From Nematopogon swammerdamellus (taxonomy: Eukaryota > Arthropoda > Insecta > Lepidoptera > Adelidae): 64,000 bases of DNA. The notes below the pieces were generated by a model. It searched no databases. It worked only from the letters and a program-made list of their open reading frames with translations, and was not told the origin of the DNA. The position numbers were made by a program, and so were the translations under genes. The DNA lies in assembly GCA_946902875.1 (NCBI GenBank), contig OX336339.1:20739349-20803348 (forward strand), written 5' to 3'. The first letter of the stretch is position 1. Every line of letters begins with the position of its first letter. Positions 44,891 to 55,405 of the stretch are shown here, piece after piece.

Positions 44891-45838
44891 TGTGCCAGTT
44901 TTGTGCGTTCAGATACAAAATTAATCGAACTTCACAGCTCACTCTGTCACCCTGGGATAACACGAATGACTCATTGGATCCGTACTAAACATCTGCCTTA
45001 CTCGATTGAAGACATTCGAAGGATTACTGCACAGTGTACTATTTGCGCCGAAGTTAAGCCAAGATTTCTGCAAAGTAAAGGAATATTGATTAGTATTCGG
45101 AATGCCCGCATACATCCACAGCGATCGAGGTGGTTCATTTATGTCTGCTGAACTAAAACAATACCTACATTCTAAAGGAGTCGCTAAAAGCCGAACTACA
45201 CCAGCAAATCCAAAAGGAAATGGACAAATAGAACGCTATAATGGAATAATATGGAAAACCATACAATTGTCACTGAAAAGTAAAGGCATGCCTATAACAA
45301 TGTGGGAGAAAGTAGTTGACGAAGCTCTACATTCAATTCGTTCCTTACTGTGTACTGCAACCGACATAATCTTTGGCTCTGTCGACTGCACCATTGGTCC
45401 CTCGGCACAGCCACCCAGGCTGGTTCACATAAAAAAAAAAAAAAAAAAACCAATTGTACTCCTCATGAGAGAATGTTTTTGCACTGTCGTCGCTCGAGTA
45501 ATGGAGAATCAATCCCAACATGGTTGTCTACACCTGGACCGGTTCTCATGAAGCGTATTTTCAGAACAAGTAAATACGAACCTTTAGTAGATGAGGTCGA
45601 GGTTAATCGAAGCGAATCCTTCCTACTCATAGGTTACTAAGAGACGGAATCAAGACAACTGTTTCAAACAGACATCTTGCGCATTATGAAGGCAGAGCCG
45701 AGATAGATCCATCAAAAATGTTATTAGATTTGGATCCCCATGATACAACTGACGTTGCCTCTGATCCCAAAGCACACTTCCTTTTAAAATCGACAATTAA
45801 TTCAATAAAGATCAAACAAACGTTGGCTGACAAAAAAT
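44891..45838 (+). pseudogene. Integrase remnant, interrupted by a LINE fragment
   Basis: Zinc-binding part: LHSSLCHPGITRM and CTICAEVKPRF (44930-45070). A deletion removes the first catalytic Asp region. Core: HSDRGGSFMS and GNGQIERYNGIIW (45105-45252), giving the second Asp and the Glu of the DDE triad. Coding is cut at 45355-45450 by a LINE 3' fragment, then resumes at NCTPHERMF (45452) and runs to the stop at 45838, with one frameshift near 45640. Confidence 0.85.
45365..45450 (+). mobile_element. LINE 3' fragment inserted in the integrase
   Basis: 'ggctctgtcgactgcaccat', 'tggtccctcggcacagccac', 'ccaggctggttcacat' and ~A20. It matches the 3' end of the LINE at 57355-57623 and 15101-15215. 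It splits the integrase between its C-T-A-T and N-C-T-P-H-E-R segments, proving insertion after the gag-pol element arrived. Only a 2-3-bp duplication is visible. Confidence 0.85.
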
Positions 45839-46453
45839 AGGTACGACGCGACTTTATTTTTCCCTAGATTGATATGATAACAGATTAGTAATTATTTCTT
45901 TTATACTATCTATACCCACCACGACGGATGAGTCGACAATCCTTATTAATCTATATAATTTATATATAATTTGTTAAATTTTGCGCATTTAACATAATTC
46001 GTTCACCTAGCAATTAAAAAATCACTTTTAAAATACTTTCGGCCAGATATGGCATGGCAGACTTATTTATTCTTAAAAACACTATTATTTCAATACTTTT
46101 ATAATAATTTTCGTCAAGATGTCACATGACGTAGGAAAATGTATTCAGTGACCATCTTTGGCGCAGTCTGTCAAGTACTTCCGGTCACTTCAGACAGAAC
46201 AGACAGACTTATGTTTACTCTCTCTAAAATTACAGGGCTAAATGACGTGTTTCGTAATGATGTCATTATGACGTAAATATAACCTTAAAATTTTGACCGG
46301 AAGTGAAGGATTTTCTCAAACTTCCGGCCAATTTAAGGTGCGATAATCTTCTGATTCTCGCTCAGCACAACTTTTCCGACCGTGTGCCACGCATTTTATC
46401 GTGATGTCATATGACGTAGGCACTTTTGGAGCGGGCTTACGGACTATAACGGT
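45832..46453. repeat. Right inverted terminal repeat
   Basis: Mirror of 42296-42904, including mirrored CCGGAAGT sites (near 46180, 46300, 46322; one mutated near 46036). Ends 'agcgggcttacggact', opposite 'agtccgtaagcccgct'. Inner end carries the final pol codons and stop. Confidence 0.9.
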
Positions 46454-46600
46454 CATGACGGTCGTAATGTTTTATTGTACCTACACCTTTATTGTATTAT
46501 TTTATTTAGATTCATTTAGTTTTCGATATGTTATATATAAGTAATTAATAATTAATTGAGGTTGTGTAGGTTAGTTAATTTCTTCATTTGTATTTGAGTG

Positions 46601-46606
46601 AATAAA
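46601..46606 (+). terminator. Polyadenylation signal AATAAA
   Basis: 'gagtgAATAAAacaacat' about 150 bp after the gag-pol element. It would serve the YqaJ-like ORF if the element is an insertion in its 3' UTR; that link is inference. Confidence 0.35.
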
Positions 46607-46802
46607 ACAACATTTGGTTTTTTTTTTATTCACATACATAAAAAAAAAATTGGATAAGTCAAATTCCTTTAGTAAAATATATAGAGGGTTCCGTAAAGGC
46701 TGTGTACGTACAGTACCTTGTCACACTCACTAGATTACTGCGCGCCGTTGTGAACACTTTACGTTCTAAGTGAACGCTATTGTGACAAAGTTCTACAGAT
46801 AA

Positions 46803-47210
46803 TTTTTTTTTATGTGATCCGGTATGGGTAGCCGACTCGGAGGGGCCAAAGCGCATGCTCCGATCAGCCAATATCACCTCCGAGAAGGTAGGTGCCATAC
46901 CGGAGGCTTCCCTGGATTTCTGGCTATACTGGACTAGAGGAGAACACAACCGAGGCTGCTATGCGGCCATCTTACATCCAGTACGGTGGTACCAACCCAG
47001 TCGGCTACAATTTGAGCCTACCACCTAGTAAGGGGCAGGGGCCCTTCCCAAGGGACCTTCTGTTTTACACCGGTTCCGAACGGTGAAGCAGCAGGTGTAG
47101 GTATGCACGTAAGTTTTTTCGTCAGAAAAAACTCATTGACGCCGACCGGATTCGAACCTCGGACCTCTCGCATGAGAAGCCGATGCCCAAACCACTCGGC
47201 CACCCGCCGC
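46803..47210 (-). mobile_element. tRNA-headed SINE, full-length reference copy
   Basis: On minus: 'gcggcgggtggccgagtggt' (A box) and 'gtccgaggttcgaatccggt' (B box) form a Leu/Ser-tRNA-like head. The body has 'aacccagtcggctac' and 'cggaggtgatattggctgat' in order, with end 'cggatcacat' plus A-tail at 46803-46812. Other copies: 21027-21393, 61352-61762, 11038-11278, 27878-28215. Typical Pol III SINE. Confidence 0.85.
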
Positions 47211-47789
47211 TTGATAATATTTCTAACGCGGAAATAAATCATCACATCTCATAAAATACTTTACTATAGGTAGGTACCTACCTACTAGGTACTTAATTTC
47301 ATTTAATTTAAAAAATTCGAAAGAAAGAAAGAAATCTCGAAAGAAACGCATACAGCTTCTCCGTTCCGTCGTGGGTAAATATTAATACATTTACCAGAAT
47401 TTACGCCTCTGATTACAATTCTAATACCATTTGTAGCATTGGGTGACATCAGTATTATCGGACGGTCGGATGGACGAACAGACATTGAACTGAGACTAAT
47501 AGGTTTCTGATTTTACTTACGGAACCCTACATTTTGAGATATTTCGGGATATATTGTTCATTTCCCGCAGAAGGGGCCGAAAATATCTGCACATCATGAC
47601 ATATGTTCACATCACTAAGATTTATCGCTATCGATAACATTGGGGTACAACACTATGGCTTAGAGTTATCTCTGTGTGTATGTTGTGTGTCTCTACACCC
47701 TCCCCCGTGCTCGTACCTCACCGAAACGTGTAATAGGGACAGCTGCACGTTCTCAGAGAATATATCTACAAATTACAACAAAATTAGTG
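47211..47789. other. Non-coding stretch
   Basis: A GAAA microsatellite at 47318-47345. 'gacggtcggatggacgaaca' with 'cggaaccct' (47460-47530) suggests a decayed GCCAAGTG repeat tail. No gene. Confidence 0.45.
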
Positions 47790-48121
47790 TTTCGGCTCTC
47801 ACGTTTTCTACCCCCCTAAACCCTATCCGATTCTTACGATTATTTTTTTGTTGTAATAAGGACAGTCAAATCTACGTACCTGTCTTTTTTATTTCTTCGA
47901 TATACAAAGTAATAATGAAATACAGCTTAATGAACTTCATGTCATAAAAAAATGGAAAATTCCAATTTTTTCGTTATTAAAACCAATTTATAGCTCGGGT
48001 CTCGTATATTTTATCAAAATAAAAAAAGACAGGTACGTAGATTGGACTGTCCTTATTACAACACAAAAAAATCGTCGGAATCGGTTAAGGTTTAGGGGGG
48101 TAGAAAACGTGAGAGCCGAAA
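47790..48121. mobile_element. Fold-back element, ~105-bp arms, 332 bp
   Basis: The left arm starts TTTCGGCTCTCACGTTTTCT and the right arm ends with its complement; arms ~93% identical by eye, including 'aaggacag' and 'ctacgtacctgtctttttt'. The interior is ~120 bp AT-rich. No confident target duplication. The small open frame across it (47603-47947) is not believed. Confidence 0.85.
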
Positions 48122-48529
48122 GACGATTTTGTATGGAGCAATACAACCTCGGAACAGTCTTAAGTCAGTTATATAACAAAACTAACTGTAATGCACATAA
48201 CGCGACAGAAAATTATTGCTATGTGGAAGCGAAAGTGTTGACTCCGGTGTCGTACACATGAAAAATCGTTGACACAGTAAAAGCTAAAGACGGCTAATCA
48301 GCGTACGACAGACTGACGTGTTATCTTTTAATCTAACATACATTCATTTTAACTTACGCCAATATTTGTCACCTTCAAATATCTACGAGTATTTACATCG
48401 CAGTTCATATTTTAGCGTTAGAGTTACGCGAGAATCCTAATATGTAAAGTGATGTTTCTACGGACGACCGTACCATACCGTAACGTACATACGTCAATAT
48501 ATAAATATCCTTATAACTCTAGAACGCTT

Positions 48530-48664
48530 TATCGATTTACATACGTACACTGCTACATTCTGTCGCTTCTCAGGATGGGTTTAGGCTATAAATCATAACG
48601 CAACGTCATCGGCGGCCTGAGCTGCGAGCAAAAAGCCACGCGAAACGAAGCCGCGGGCAAAAGC
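48530..48664 (+). mobile_element. Degenerate Helitron 3' end
   Basis: 'cgaaacgaagccgcgggcaa' and 'aagctttg' show the Helitron hairpin with a decayed CTRR. Upstream 'gcctgagctgcgagcaaaaa' is a second, poorer match. The 5' end is not found. Confidence 0.6.
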
Positions 48665-48876
48665 TTTGACAAAATTTAACCGGGTTGGTTCTCAGCTATG
48701 TTTGATGAAGATCAGTCAGCCGATTCGAAGATCATCGACACTTTTCCTAATTGGTGAAGGAACTCTGCTGTAATAAACGGAAATTATTACAAAACTAATT
48801 TATTTACTTGTAACCTTACTTACCTACCCTAACCTAACAAAATTATTACAAATTCAAATTACACACACATCTTAAA

Positions 48877-49170
48877 AAGCTTGAAATAAAAGTTAAAATA
48901 TTTTTTTTATAAGCCCCGACACATCAAAATACCTCAAAAAGTAGAAATTTGCAAATTGCCACAAAGGAAGTTCACTTACTGTATCTGTGTATTCTGGTAA
49001 GTGGGTCAGAACGCCTCTCAAAATTAAATGTAAATGGGTCGAAATGCCACAATTTTTTTTTCTTTTTGACAGTGGGTCCTGAGAATGGGTCAGAACGCCA
49101 CGAGATCAAATAATCTCCGCTTAGTTAATTAAAGGCGTCGGGGAACCGCTAAGTAAAAAAAAAATTACTC
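48877..49170 (+). repeat. CCCCGAC repeat, diverged copy
   Basis: 'gcttgaaataaaagttaaa', 'aagccccgacacatcaaaat' and 'aaaggcgtcggggaaccgct' match the left part and 'gagtcggaggaccgctaac' block of 25391-25520. Includes two 'gtgggtcagaacgcc' blocks (about 48980-49110) absent elsewhere. Confidence 0.5.
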
Positions 49171-49447
49171 GGTCGGTTCTACCAACTCCACTGAACATGA
49201 TACTGGCACGAGTGTCTCAGTCGAGACAGGTGCCAATAAACAAAAGTTGAGGAATAAGGACGTATAATGTAGGTCCATAATTTGAACTACTACCTCTACA
49301 ACCCGGTCACAATCGCCGACTCGTGAGTTTTAACAAGGAACACGGCAACTTAGTTAAGTACTGCGGCAAGGTTTTAAAAGTAGTAATGGAACTATTAAGG
49401 CGACCATATGCGCGCAAGTACAAATTTTACAGTATTTATTGAAAAAA

Positions 49448-49669
49448 ATTATGTATGGAATCTGACACGGTTGGCTACATCACCTACTACATCCGTGATG
49501 TCAACCCATAACACTTTGGTTAACTAGGTGCTATGTCAGTGCTTCGCTTCCGTCGTGCCGGCTACACTGAAATGGACGGAAAACTATTTAAATATCCGTT
49601 TCAACCGACCTTTCATTCAGTGAGGTGGTACCAATCCGGGCGGGTTAACTACCTACCACCTAGTAATGA
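49448..49669 (-). mobile_element. tRNA/5S-type SINE, 5'-truncated
   Basis: Minus: body from 'tactaggtggtaggtagtta' to 'gctacatcacc' complement and 'tccatac' at the tail, matching 58505-58742. The head and 5S core are missing, as expected for truncated retroposition. Confidence 0.75.
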
Positions 49670-50251
49670 TAGTACGATCGTGATCAACGACTAATAGACA
49701 ACTAAATTACTACTAAATCACTAAACCGTCACTTAAAGAGGTTATATTTTAATGTTGTACTGTAATAAATCACCGGAAGCGTGTGCACGAGCTCTGTTTC
49801 TAAAAAGCGTACAGTTTAGTTACATTTAACTATGTAGTACTACTCGTAGATTGCATAACAAATCGTGAATTATGCATTAGTAGTTCTCGAAATACATGTG
49901 TTTATCGTAACTACATTATGTACATCGAGTACCTACAGCCAGTGCCGAATCTGTGGTTTGGCAACAAGTGCGCGCGTCTGGGCGCTAGCTGAACCTGGAC
50001 GTCCCTTGGGGGGAGGAGGGGGCGTATTATCGGAGCTTATCTTAGTGGATATTGTTTAAATAAAGATTATTAGTAAAGAATAAAAGGTGTAAATTTTTAT
50101 TTCCATTCATAAAGCGAGAGAGTATGATTAGAGCTAGTGGCGTTTCAATATAAAATATACATTTGATGAGTTTTATAAGACACCTTAAACTAGTGTCATT
50201 CTATATGGATTCTACAGTGTTCTTGTTGACAGAAGAGTTCTTCGCACGGCA
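49670..50251. other. Non-coding stretch
   Basis: A G-rich patch at 50010-50030 ('cccttggggggaggaggggg'). No gene or family recognised. Confidence 0.45.
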
Positions 50252-50372
50252 TGATTCTCTATTAATTGTTCTTGTCTCGCACTACAAAGGTGTGGAAGGG
50301 GCTTCCGGGGAATATTTGTGCCTACTTCCAATCCACGGATCTTCAAATCGCGGGTTCTGTTCCAGTTCAGGT
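50252..50372 (+). repeat. LINE 3' fragment (as 62118-62369)
   Basis: 'attgttcttgtctcgcacta', 'caaaggtgtggaaggggctt', 'caatccacggatcttcaaat' and 'cgcgggtt' match 62140-62240 and 37590-37650. Breaks off before the A-tail. Confidence 0.7.
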
Positions 50373-50769
50373 GTAATAAAATAATCTATATTATATAGTA
50401 GGTATAGGTATAGATACTCATAGGTGAAATGGTACAAATTACATATCTATCTACTAAACATGGGCTACTAAGAATTTTTATTATGAAGCAGGAAAAAATT
50501 TGTTGATGAGAGTTGGTATGTAGCCGAAATTGATACCATAGTACCGAGGTAAAAGGTCGATCGAAATGACTATGCAAATATTTTTATACTTTCCGTCAAG
50601 TTCATTATAGCAACCCCGACCAAAGGAAGGCACCTGGTCGTATGCGCACTTTGTTCCAATAGGAATACTTATGCCGGCATCACATCATCAGTAGTACGTA
50701 GACGGAGAAAAATAATTTTTATGTTCGAAGGTGTAGTAGGCCTGCCAAATATGTAGGTTTTTTTTTAAA

Positions 50770-50885
50770 CGCGAATGTGTTACGTCCACGTCCCATGGAC
50801 ATTCGGTCGTATGTGGGGGTTGCGAATGCCGTGCCAGCCTGACAGGTGCCCATTCACGCCCCTCTTGAAGGACCGATAAAATTAT
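50770..50885 (-). repeat. LINE 3' fragment (as 24734-24990)
   Basis: 'cccatggacattcggtcgta', 'gggggttgcgaatgccgtgc', 'cagcctgacaggtgcccatt' and 'cacgcccctcttgaa' match 24757-24840 in the same orientation. The WNxLP coding part is absent. Confidence 0.7.
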
Positions 50886-50897
50886 TTTTGAGGGCGC

Positions 50898-51210
50898 GAA
50901 ATCAGAACTTCACCCATGGCGTCAATTAACCCTAGCTACAACACTGGACACATGTGCCCCTGTCTGTACACGCGACTAGGTAGGAGGCTCGCTCGACAGA
51001 TAAGGAGTGCGGAAGTTGGCTTCGGGTTTCGGAAGCTCGTGCAAGGTGAATGTCCGGCGCGGAGCGAGGCTCGACCAATGTCAATCGACTCCTGCGCATG
51101 CAGTCGTGCACGTATCACGTGCACGAGCGCTGCCTACACCTCACATGGCACGTTCAACTCTTTCCCAACAAACAAATTGGTGCTAACGGCAGGTTGTTTT
51201 AGATCTTAAA
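50898..51210. other. GC-richer patch with E-box palindrome
   Basis: Open frames on both strands without features. 51104-51126 is a perfect dyad with 10-nt arms TCGTGCACGT around ATC; the right half contains the E-box CACGTG. Possible regulatory region of a nearby gene not in view. Confidence 0.35.
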
Positions 51211-52019
51211 TGTTATATTGGATTAATATTATTCAAGGTTTTAAGCGTCACTACTGTAGAACTCCTATTCCCTCATAGCACTTACTAACGCTATTGTAAA
51301 GTCACTAAAGAACCTTAACCTGTGTAAGAATGGGCCTCTTTCGGGGTTACAAGACAGCTAGGTTTAGGTTTAGGTTTTTTTATTATCATTCGTAGGCAAA
51401 TAAATTTTGCACTTGAATTCGTTATCTTTCGAAATGTAACAACAATGAAAAACAATTAAACACAATGGAAACAATGACAAACAATGACAAGGGCTGTGCA
51501 GAACCAGATAAAAGACAAAAACAAGCTATCTTATGCTTATAGACTACTACTGCACTTACCTAATACTACTACTATCTACTTAATTTGGCGTTAATAAACT
51601 TGTCAATGTAATTTTTAAAACATGGTACAATAGCATCAATAGAATTGTCAATATCCCTATCCTAAATCACAGATAAGCTGCGTTAAAAATAAAATAATTT
51701 GATACAATAACATTAGTCAAAGATTAATAATAGTCAAGGAATATAATAATAATTAATTTAGCATCAATAGATTTGTCCCTAATTAAAGTAGCGTCAATAG
51801 ACTTGTCAATGAAATATTTAAAACATGGAACAATTGTATCAAGATAATTGTCAAGATAATTGTCGTGCTAGAGCACGCTATAACGCTAATCAAAATATAC
51901 CAGTTCAGCCTCTCAAAATAACTATTAAACAGCTCTTATAACGCCTGTCTTAACACCATAGTGTTAGTTGGATTGCTATCTACTACACCTACAGAACTCA
52001 ATTTTGTTAATATGTACTT
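51211..52019. other. Non-coding; local duplicated block
   Basis: 'gcgttaataaacttgtcaat' (51590) and 'gcgtcaatagacttgtcaat' (51789) begin two ~75-bp blocks that share 'taaaacatgg', 'acaat' and 'atcaa' about 200 bp apart. No gene. Confidence 0.45.
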
Positions 52020-52020
52020 A

Positions 52021-52233
52021 CTAGCTGTGCCCGCGGCTTCCCCCGCTCTCATATTTCACTTCACTGCTAAACTCATAAGCCATTTAGCGTGATAGTAAGT
52101 AGCCTATAGTTGATGGGAGAATCAAGCTATCCGTAGAAATTTTTTAAATTAAAATCGGTTCAGTGGTTCTCGAGTTATAAGCGGACAGACAGACATACAG
52201 AAAGCAGACGTTGGATTTTATTATAGGTAAGGA
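52021..52233 (-). mobile_element. Short Helitron, 213 bp, minus
   Basis: Minus: A|TCCTTACCTATAATAAAATC at 52233, 'cagacgtctgcttt'-type 5' body, 'actgaaccgattttaattt'. Ends 'gaagccgcgggcacagCTAG'|T at 52021/52020. Both ends obey the A|T insertion rule. Followed by a GGAAGGATAA microsatellite (52231-52281). Confidence 0.8.
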
Positions 52234-52363
52234 TAAGGAAGGATAAGGAAGGAAGGAAGGAAGGATAAGGAAGGATAAGGATTTGACGAGCTTTTCTCTC
52301 AGCTCTCATTGTGTGTTTCAAAGTGTGCTTCAGTCATAGCGCACATCACCTAACATTACTTGT

Positions 52364-52440
52364 TTTTATGGAAACTGACACGGTTTGCTACATCGCCTAT
52401 AACATCCGTGATGTCAGCGCATAGCACCTTGGTGAAAAGT
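52364..52440 (-). mobile_element. tRNA/5S-type SINE, 3' stub
   Basis: Only the last ~75 bp: 'atggaaactgacacggtttg', 'ctacatcgcc', 'atccgtgatgtcagcgcata'. Heavily 5'-truncated, minus. Confidence 0.7.
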
Positions 52441-52653
52441 CCTCCTTCCCGCAATTTGGGCTTAGGGTTCAAACGCTTTATAGAATGAATTATGAAATAC
52501 AAATCGGTCCGTAAGACGTAACGGCAATGTACCTACGTGCGTATAATTTTATTATTAGGTACCTCCTAATTATTTTACCCTGATAAAATGTTTGCAAGCT
52601 GTTTCAGCGTCTCCTGACATGATTTCAGGAGATCTCTTTATGTTACCACTTAA

Positions 52654-53201
52654 CCCTTAGACCCTGCATTTGTTCTCGGGAACTATCAGAGCAACCTTTA
52701 TGAAAATTTGTACACTTTTTGTAGACATAAAAATAGATGTACTTGATTTTTTTCAGTCTTCTATTTTCATAGATTTCAGGTTTTTCAGGTGGGATGACAT
52801 AGATCCCAGTAGTGGGTTATGGGTTGGATTTTTATATGCCAGTAGTAGTTTATTAATAAAATAATTATTTTAACACTATGATTATAATTTTTTTGTGTTG
52901 GGTTAGGTTAGGTTAGGTCTATAAATAAAAGGCAAAATGACACACAGAAGTAAAATTAAATTAAATTAAATTAATTAAATTTGAGAAAAAGTAACAACAC
53001 GTGCGTCCTTAGCCACTTTGATGGCCGAATGATGTGTAAAGTTAGGTGCAGATCTTGCTACCAACACTCCAATATGATAGCTAATTAATTGTTCATAAAC
53101 TACGGAATGGCTTAAATTTCATAGAGATTGGGTATGAAATACATACAGTGGAATTTTTGTAAACTTTTTGGGATATAAAATTACCCCAAAGGATCTAAGG
53201 G
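52654..53201. mobile_element. piggyBac-like MITE, 548 bp
   Basis: TTAA (52650-52653) + CCCTTAGA ... TCTAAGGG + TTAA (53202-53205). The TTAA target and CCC-starting termini are piggyBac hallmarks. The interior is non-coding and includes a (TTAGG)3 tract near 52905-52919. TIRs are short (8 bp exact), so support is moderate. Confidence 0.55.
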
Positions 53202-53249
53202 TTAAGGTTTGATATTGTTGTTAATTATTATTTTTCTATTTCTATAGTT

Positions 53250-53777
53250 ATGAGGATGGCGAGTGGTATATATGCAATGAAGAAACTTAAACCACTTATA
53301 TCTGAAGAAGCATTAAAACAGACCTACTTTGCATATGTTCACTCCCTCCTGTCATACGGCATCATCCTGTGGGGAAATTCCACCGACAGCGAACGTGTAC
53401 TTGTTATGCAAAAAAGAGCAATAAGGGTCGTGGCTAACACTGACAGAACTACATCGTGTAGAAAATATTTCAGGGATCTAAAAATTATGACCTCTGTTTC
53501 TTTATATGTTCGTGAAATAATCATGTATGTAAGACAGAATATTGAAACATTTGAAGTAAATGAAACAGCATACTCTACAAGGAACACGGGTCGCCTACGA
53601 CCAGTTCCACATCGGTTGGCAATGGCGGAAAAGCTGCCTAGGGTGATAGGTCCAAAGTTGTATGAGATTCTACCTGAGAACCTAAGAAGGGAAATAGATG
53701 ACAACAAATTCCGCACCCGTCTGAACAATCTGTTACATGAAAAATGCTTATATAAGCTATGCGAATTAATAAAGTGA
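53250..53777 (+). CDS. LINE reverse transcriptase C-terminal part, 5'-truncated
   Basis: 175 open codons: RMASGIYAMKKLKPLISEE, TYFAYVHSLLSYGIILWGNS, VLVMQKRAIRVVANT, then NTGRLRPVPHRLAMAEKLP and GPKLYEILPENLRR. This is the thumb and C-terminal region of jockey/CR1-type non-LTR retrotransposon RT, downstream of the polymerase catalytic boxes. Still fully open, so a young insertion. The RT core and endonuclease are absent. The 3' UTR runs to about 53990 with a (CTTTGT)n tail after AATAAA (~53948). Confidence 0.85.
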   Translation: MRMASGIYAMKKLKPLISEEALKQTYFAYVHSLLSYGIILWGNSTDSERVLVMQKRAIRVVANTDRTTSCRKYFRDLKIMTSVSLYVREIIMYVRQNIETFEVNETAYSTRNTGRLRPVPHRLAMAEKLPRVIGPKLYEILPENLRREIDDNKFRTRLNNLLHEKCLYKLCELIK

Positions 53778-54660
53778 ATTGATAATGTATTTAAATACAT
53801 AACAAATAATATAACAAATAGGTACCTACACAATTTGTATCCTAAGTAAGTGCTTTAGTTACTTACGAGTATGTATTGACGTGCCTCATGGAGTGTACGT
53901 GCACTGTATATTTTCAGCTCTGTATTTGTGTGCTCTATGATTTGCTAATAAATATCTTTGTCTTTGTCTTTGTATATAATTTATTTCAATGTGGCCTAGA
54001 TAAGCGCACAACAAATGTCTACTTATTACTGTACACAACTGCCTCTGCGAGACAGATAATACTAGTGCAAAAAAAAATTGTGTTTAAAAATAAATAAATA
54101 AATAAAAAAAAAAGTTGAGTATGTAACGAAAAGATCGGTGTAGGTATCAATGCTGCTTTAGGTCAATAAACTTTTTTCTGTGGTTAGGCCCTCAGGCGTA
54201 GGGGCGACCTATCTTAATCCAAGGGTTGGATGGATGAAATCTCTATAAGGAACATAAGTCCGCCTTTGCGGCGCGTGTTATTGTTTACACTGTATGGTAG
54301 CTCTGTTTAATGTTTGTGCAGTAATAAATAATGTCTATCTATTGAGGTATCTAAAAAAATAAATAATCTATCTGACTAGCCTAACCCCTAACTCATCGCG
54401 TGCGTGATGAAGTGGACGTGCATCAAACTGCAAGAACCTTCACCTTGCTACGAGAGCGGAGCGCAGTGAACCATGGGAGTCATCCGACTATTACGTGGCG
54501 GGAAAAAATGGCCATTCGTTGCGATTACGTGGAGTATCGGGGTCAAGTTCGGCGATCTGCGGAGCGATCGCTACTCACCATTCTACGGAATTCCTACATT
54601 TTCATAACTGCCTGGTACCTACACTGGTACTCTTGTCTGGGAGTTGTGTATAGTTTAGTT
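53778..54660. other. LINE 3' UTR, then non-coding DNA
   Basis: 'ctaataaatatctttgtctt', 'tgtctttg' at 53945-53972 is the LINE tail. Beyond it, an A-rich patch (54070-54115) and no recognised gene; the frame at 54400-54681 lacks features. Confidence 0.5.
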
Positions 54661-55074
54661 ACATTGGAGAGCGTTACATGAACTCATCAAGCCCATGATT
54701 TTCATGTTACATTGGAGACAGTTACGTGAACTCATCAAGCCAATGAATTTCATGTTCCTGCGGAGTTAGGTGGGGTACCTAGACTAGTGCCTAGATTATC
54801 GAATGGAATTCCCGGCAAGTTACTGAAAACCTAATAATATTAACCTAATATATCAATATTTTTTTTGTTGGTAGAATAGTATTGTATGTACCTACCACAG
54901 AACAACGATCGGGCCACACCGCCCGCGCTAGGCAAGACTGGTCTGGTTCAAAGCTCCTTGGTATGTACCTATATAGATGACTCCACTCGTGGCTCAAAGA
55001 AAAATTTCAAACGTAAAAAATGATAAAGGTTGCTGCCGAGGAGAAGTCGCGATAATTCTAGGTTACGGCTGTCT
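54661..55074 (+). repeat. Duplicated segment, copy A
   Basis: Shares with 56823-57247: 'gaactcatcaagcccatg', 'ttcctgcggagttaggtgg', 'ggaattcccggcaagttact', 'actccactcgtggctcaaag' and 'gaggagaagtcgcgataatt'. Carries a ~70-bp insert near 54890-54960 not in copy B. Non-coding. Confidence 0.85.
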
Positions 55075-55405
55075 CTGAGTCGCATCGTACCGTTCCGATC
55101 TACTGGCTCAATTGTATCGACACGTTTGAGTTATTTATTTATTAGGTACGCAATACAATAGAAATATTGTCATATTGTAGGTAAATACAATATGACTATA
55201 TTATATTTCTAAATTTGTACCTTTGTAGTTACCTGTTGGCATTGCACACAAAACGTGTCACACAAACGCATTGACTAAACTCGAAGTAAACTGTCGCGAC
55301 AAGAGAGTAAACATATATTTTAAAATTCGACTTTGTGCACCACTCTCCTTTCATTCGTTTAATCTCCTCGACACGATGATGTCCCTTCAAGTACGTTAAA
55401 AAACC
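55075..55405. other. Non-coding stretch
   Basis: 55150-55206 contains a loose dyad around 'caatatgactatattatatt'. No gene. Confidence 0.4.

Larger units (their letters stand above)
42296..46453 (+). mobile_element. gag-pol element with ~0.6-kb inverted terminal repeats
   Basis: Left arm 42296-42904 and right arm 45832-46453 are inverted copies from AGTCCGTAAGCCCGCT to CGTCGTACCTATTTTTTG. Between them, in order: gag with zinc knuckle, DTG protease, reverse transcriptase, RNase H/connector, integrase zinc domain and core, all plus strand and all broken. The last pol stop (45838-45840) falls just inside the right arm, so coding fills the inter-arm space. Canonical Ty3/gypsy LTRs are direct repeats with TG..CA ends; neither is seen. 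No clear target duplication. Confidence 0.8.

Noticed and set aside
42296..46453. Endogenous virus with envelope gene
   Set aside because: Coding ends with the integrase C-terminus against the right inverted arm. No envelope-like frame exists.
47018..47245. 75-codon ORF over the SINE head
   Set aside because: The reading frame runs through the tRNA-like promoter of a SINE. No protein family resemblance.
52905..52919. Telomeric (TTAGG)n array; also short runs near 48833 and 60915
   Set aside because: Only two to three units each, inside other repeats. Not a telomere; chance or interstitial.
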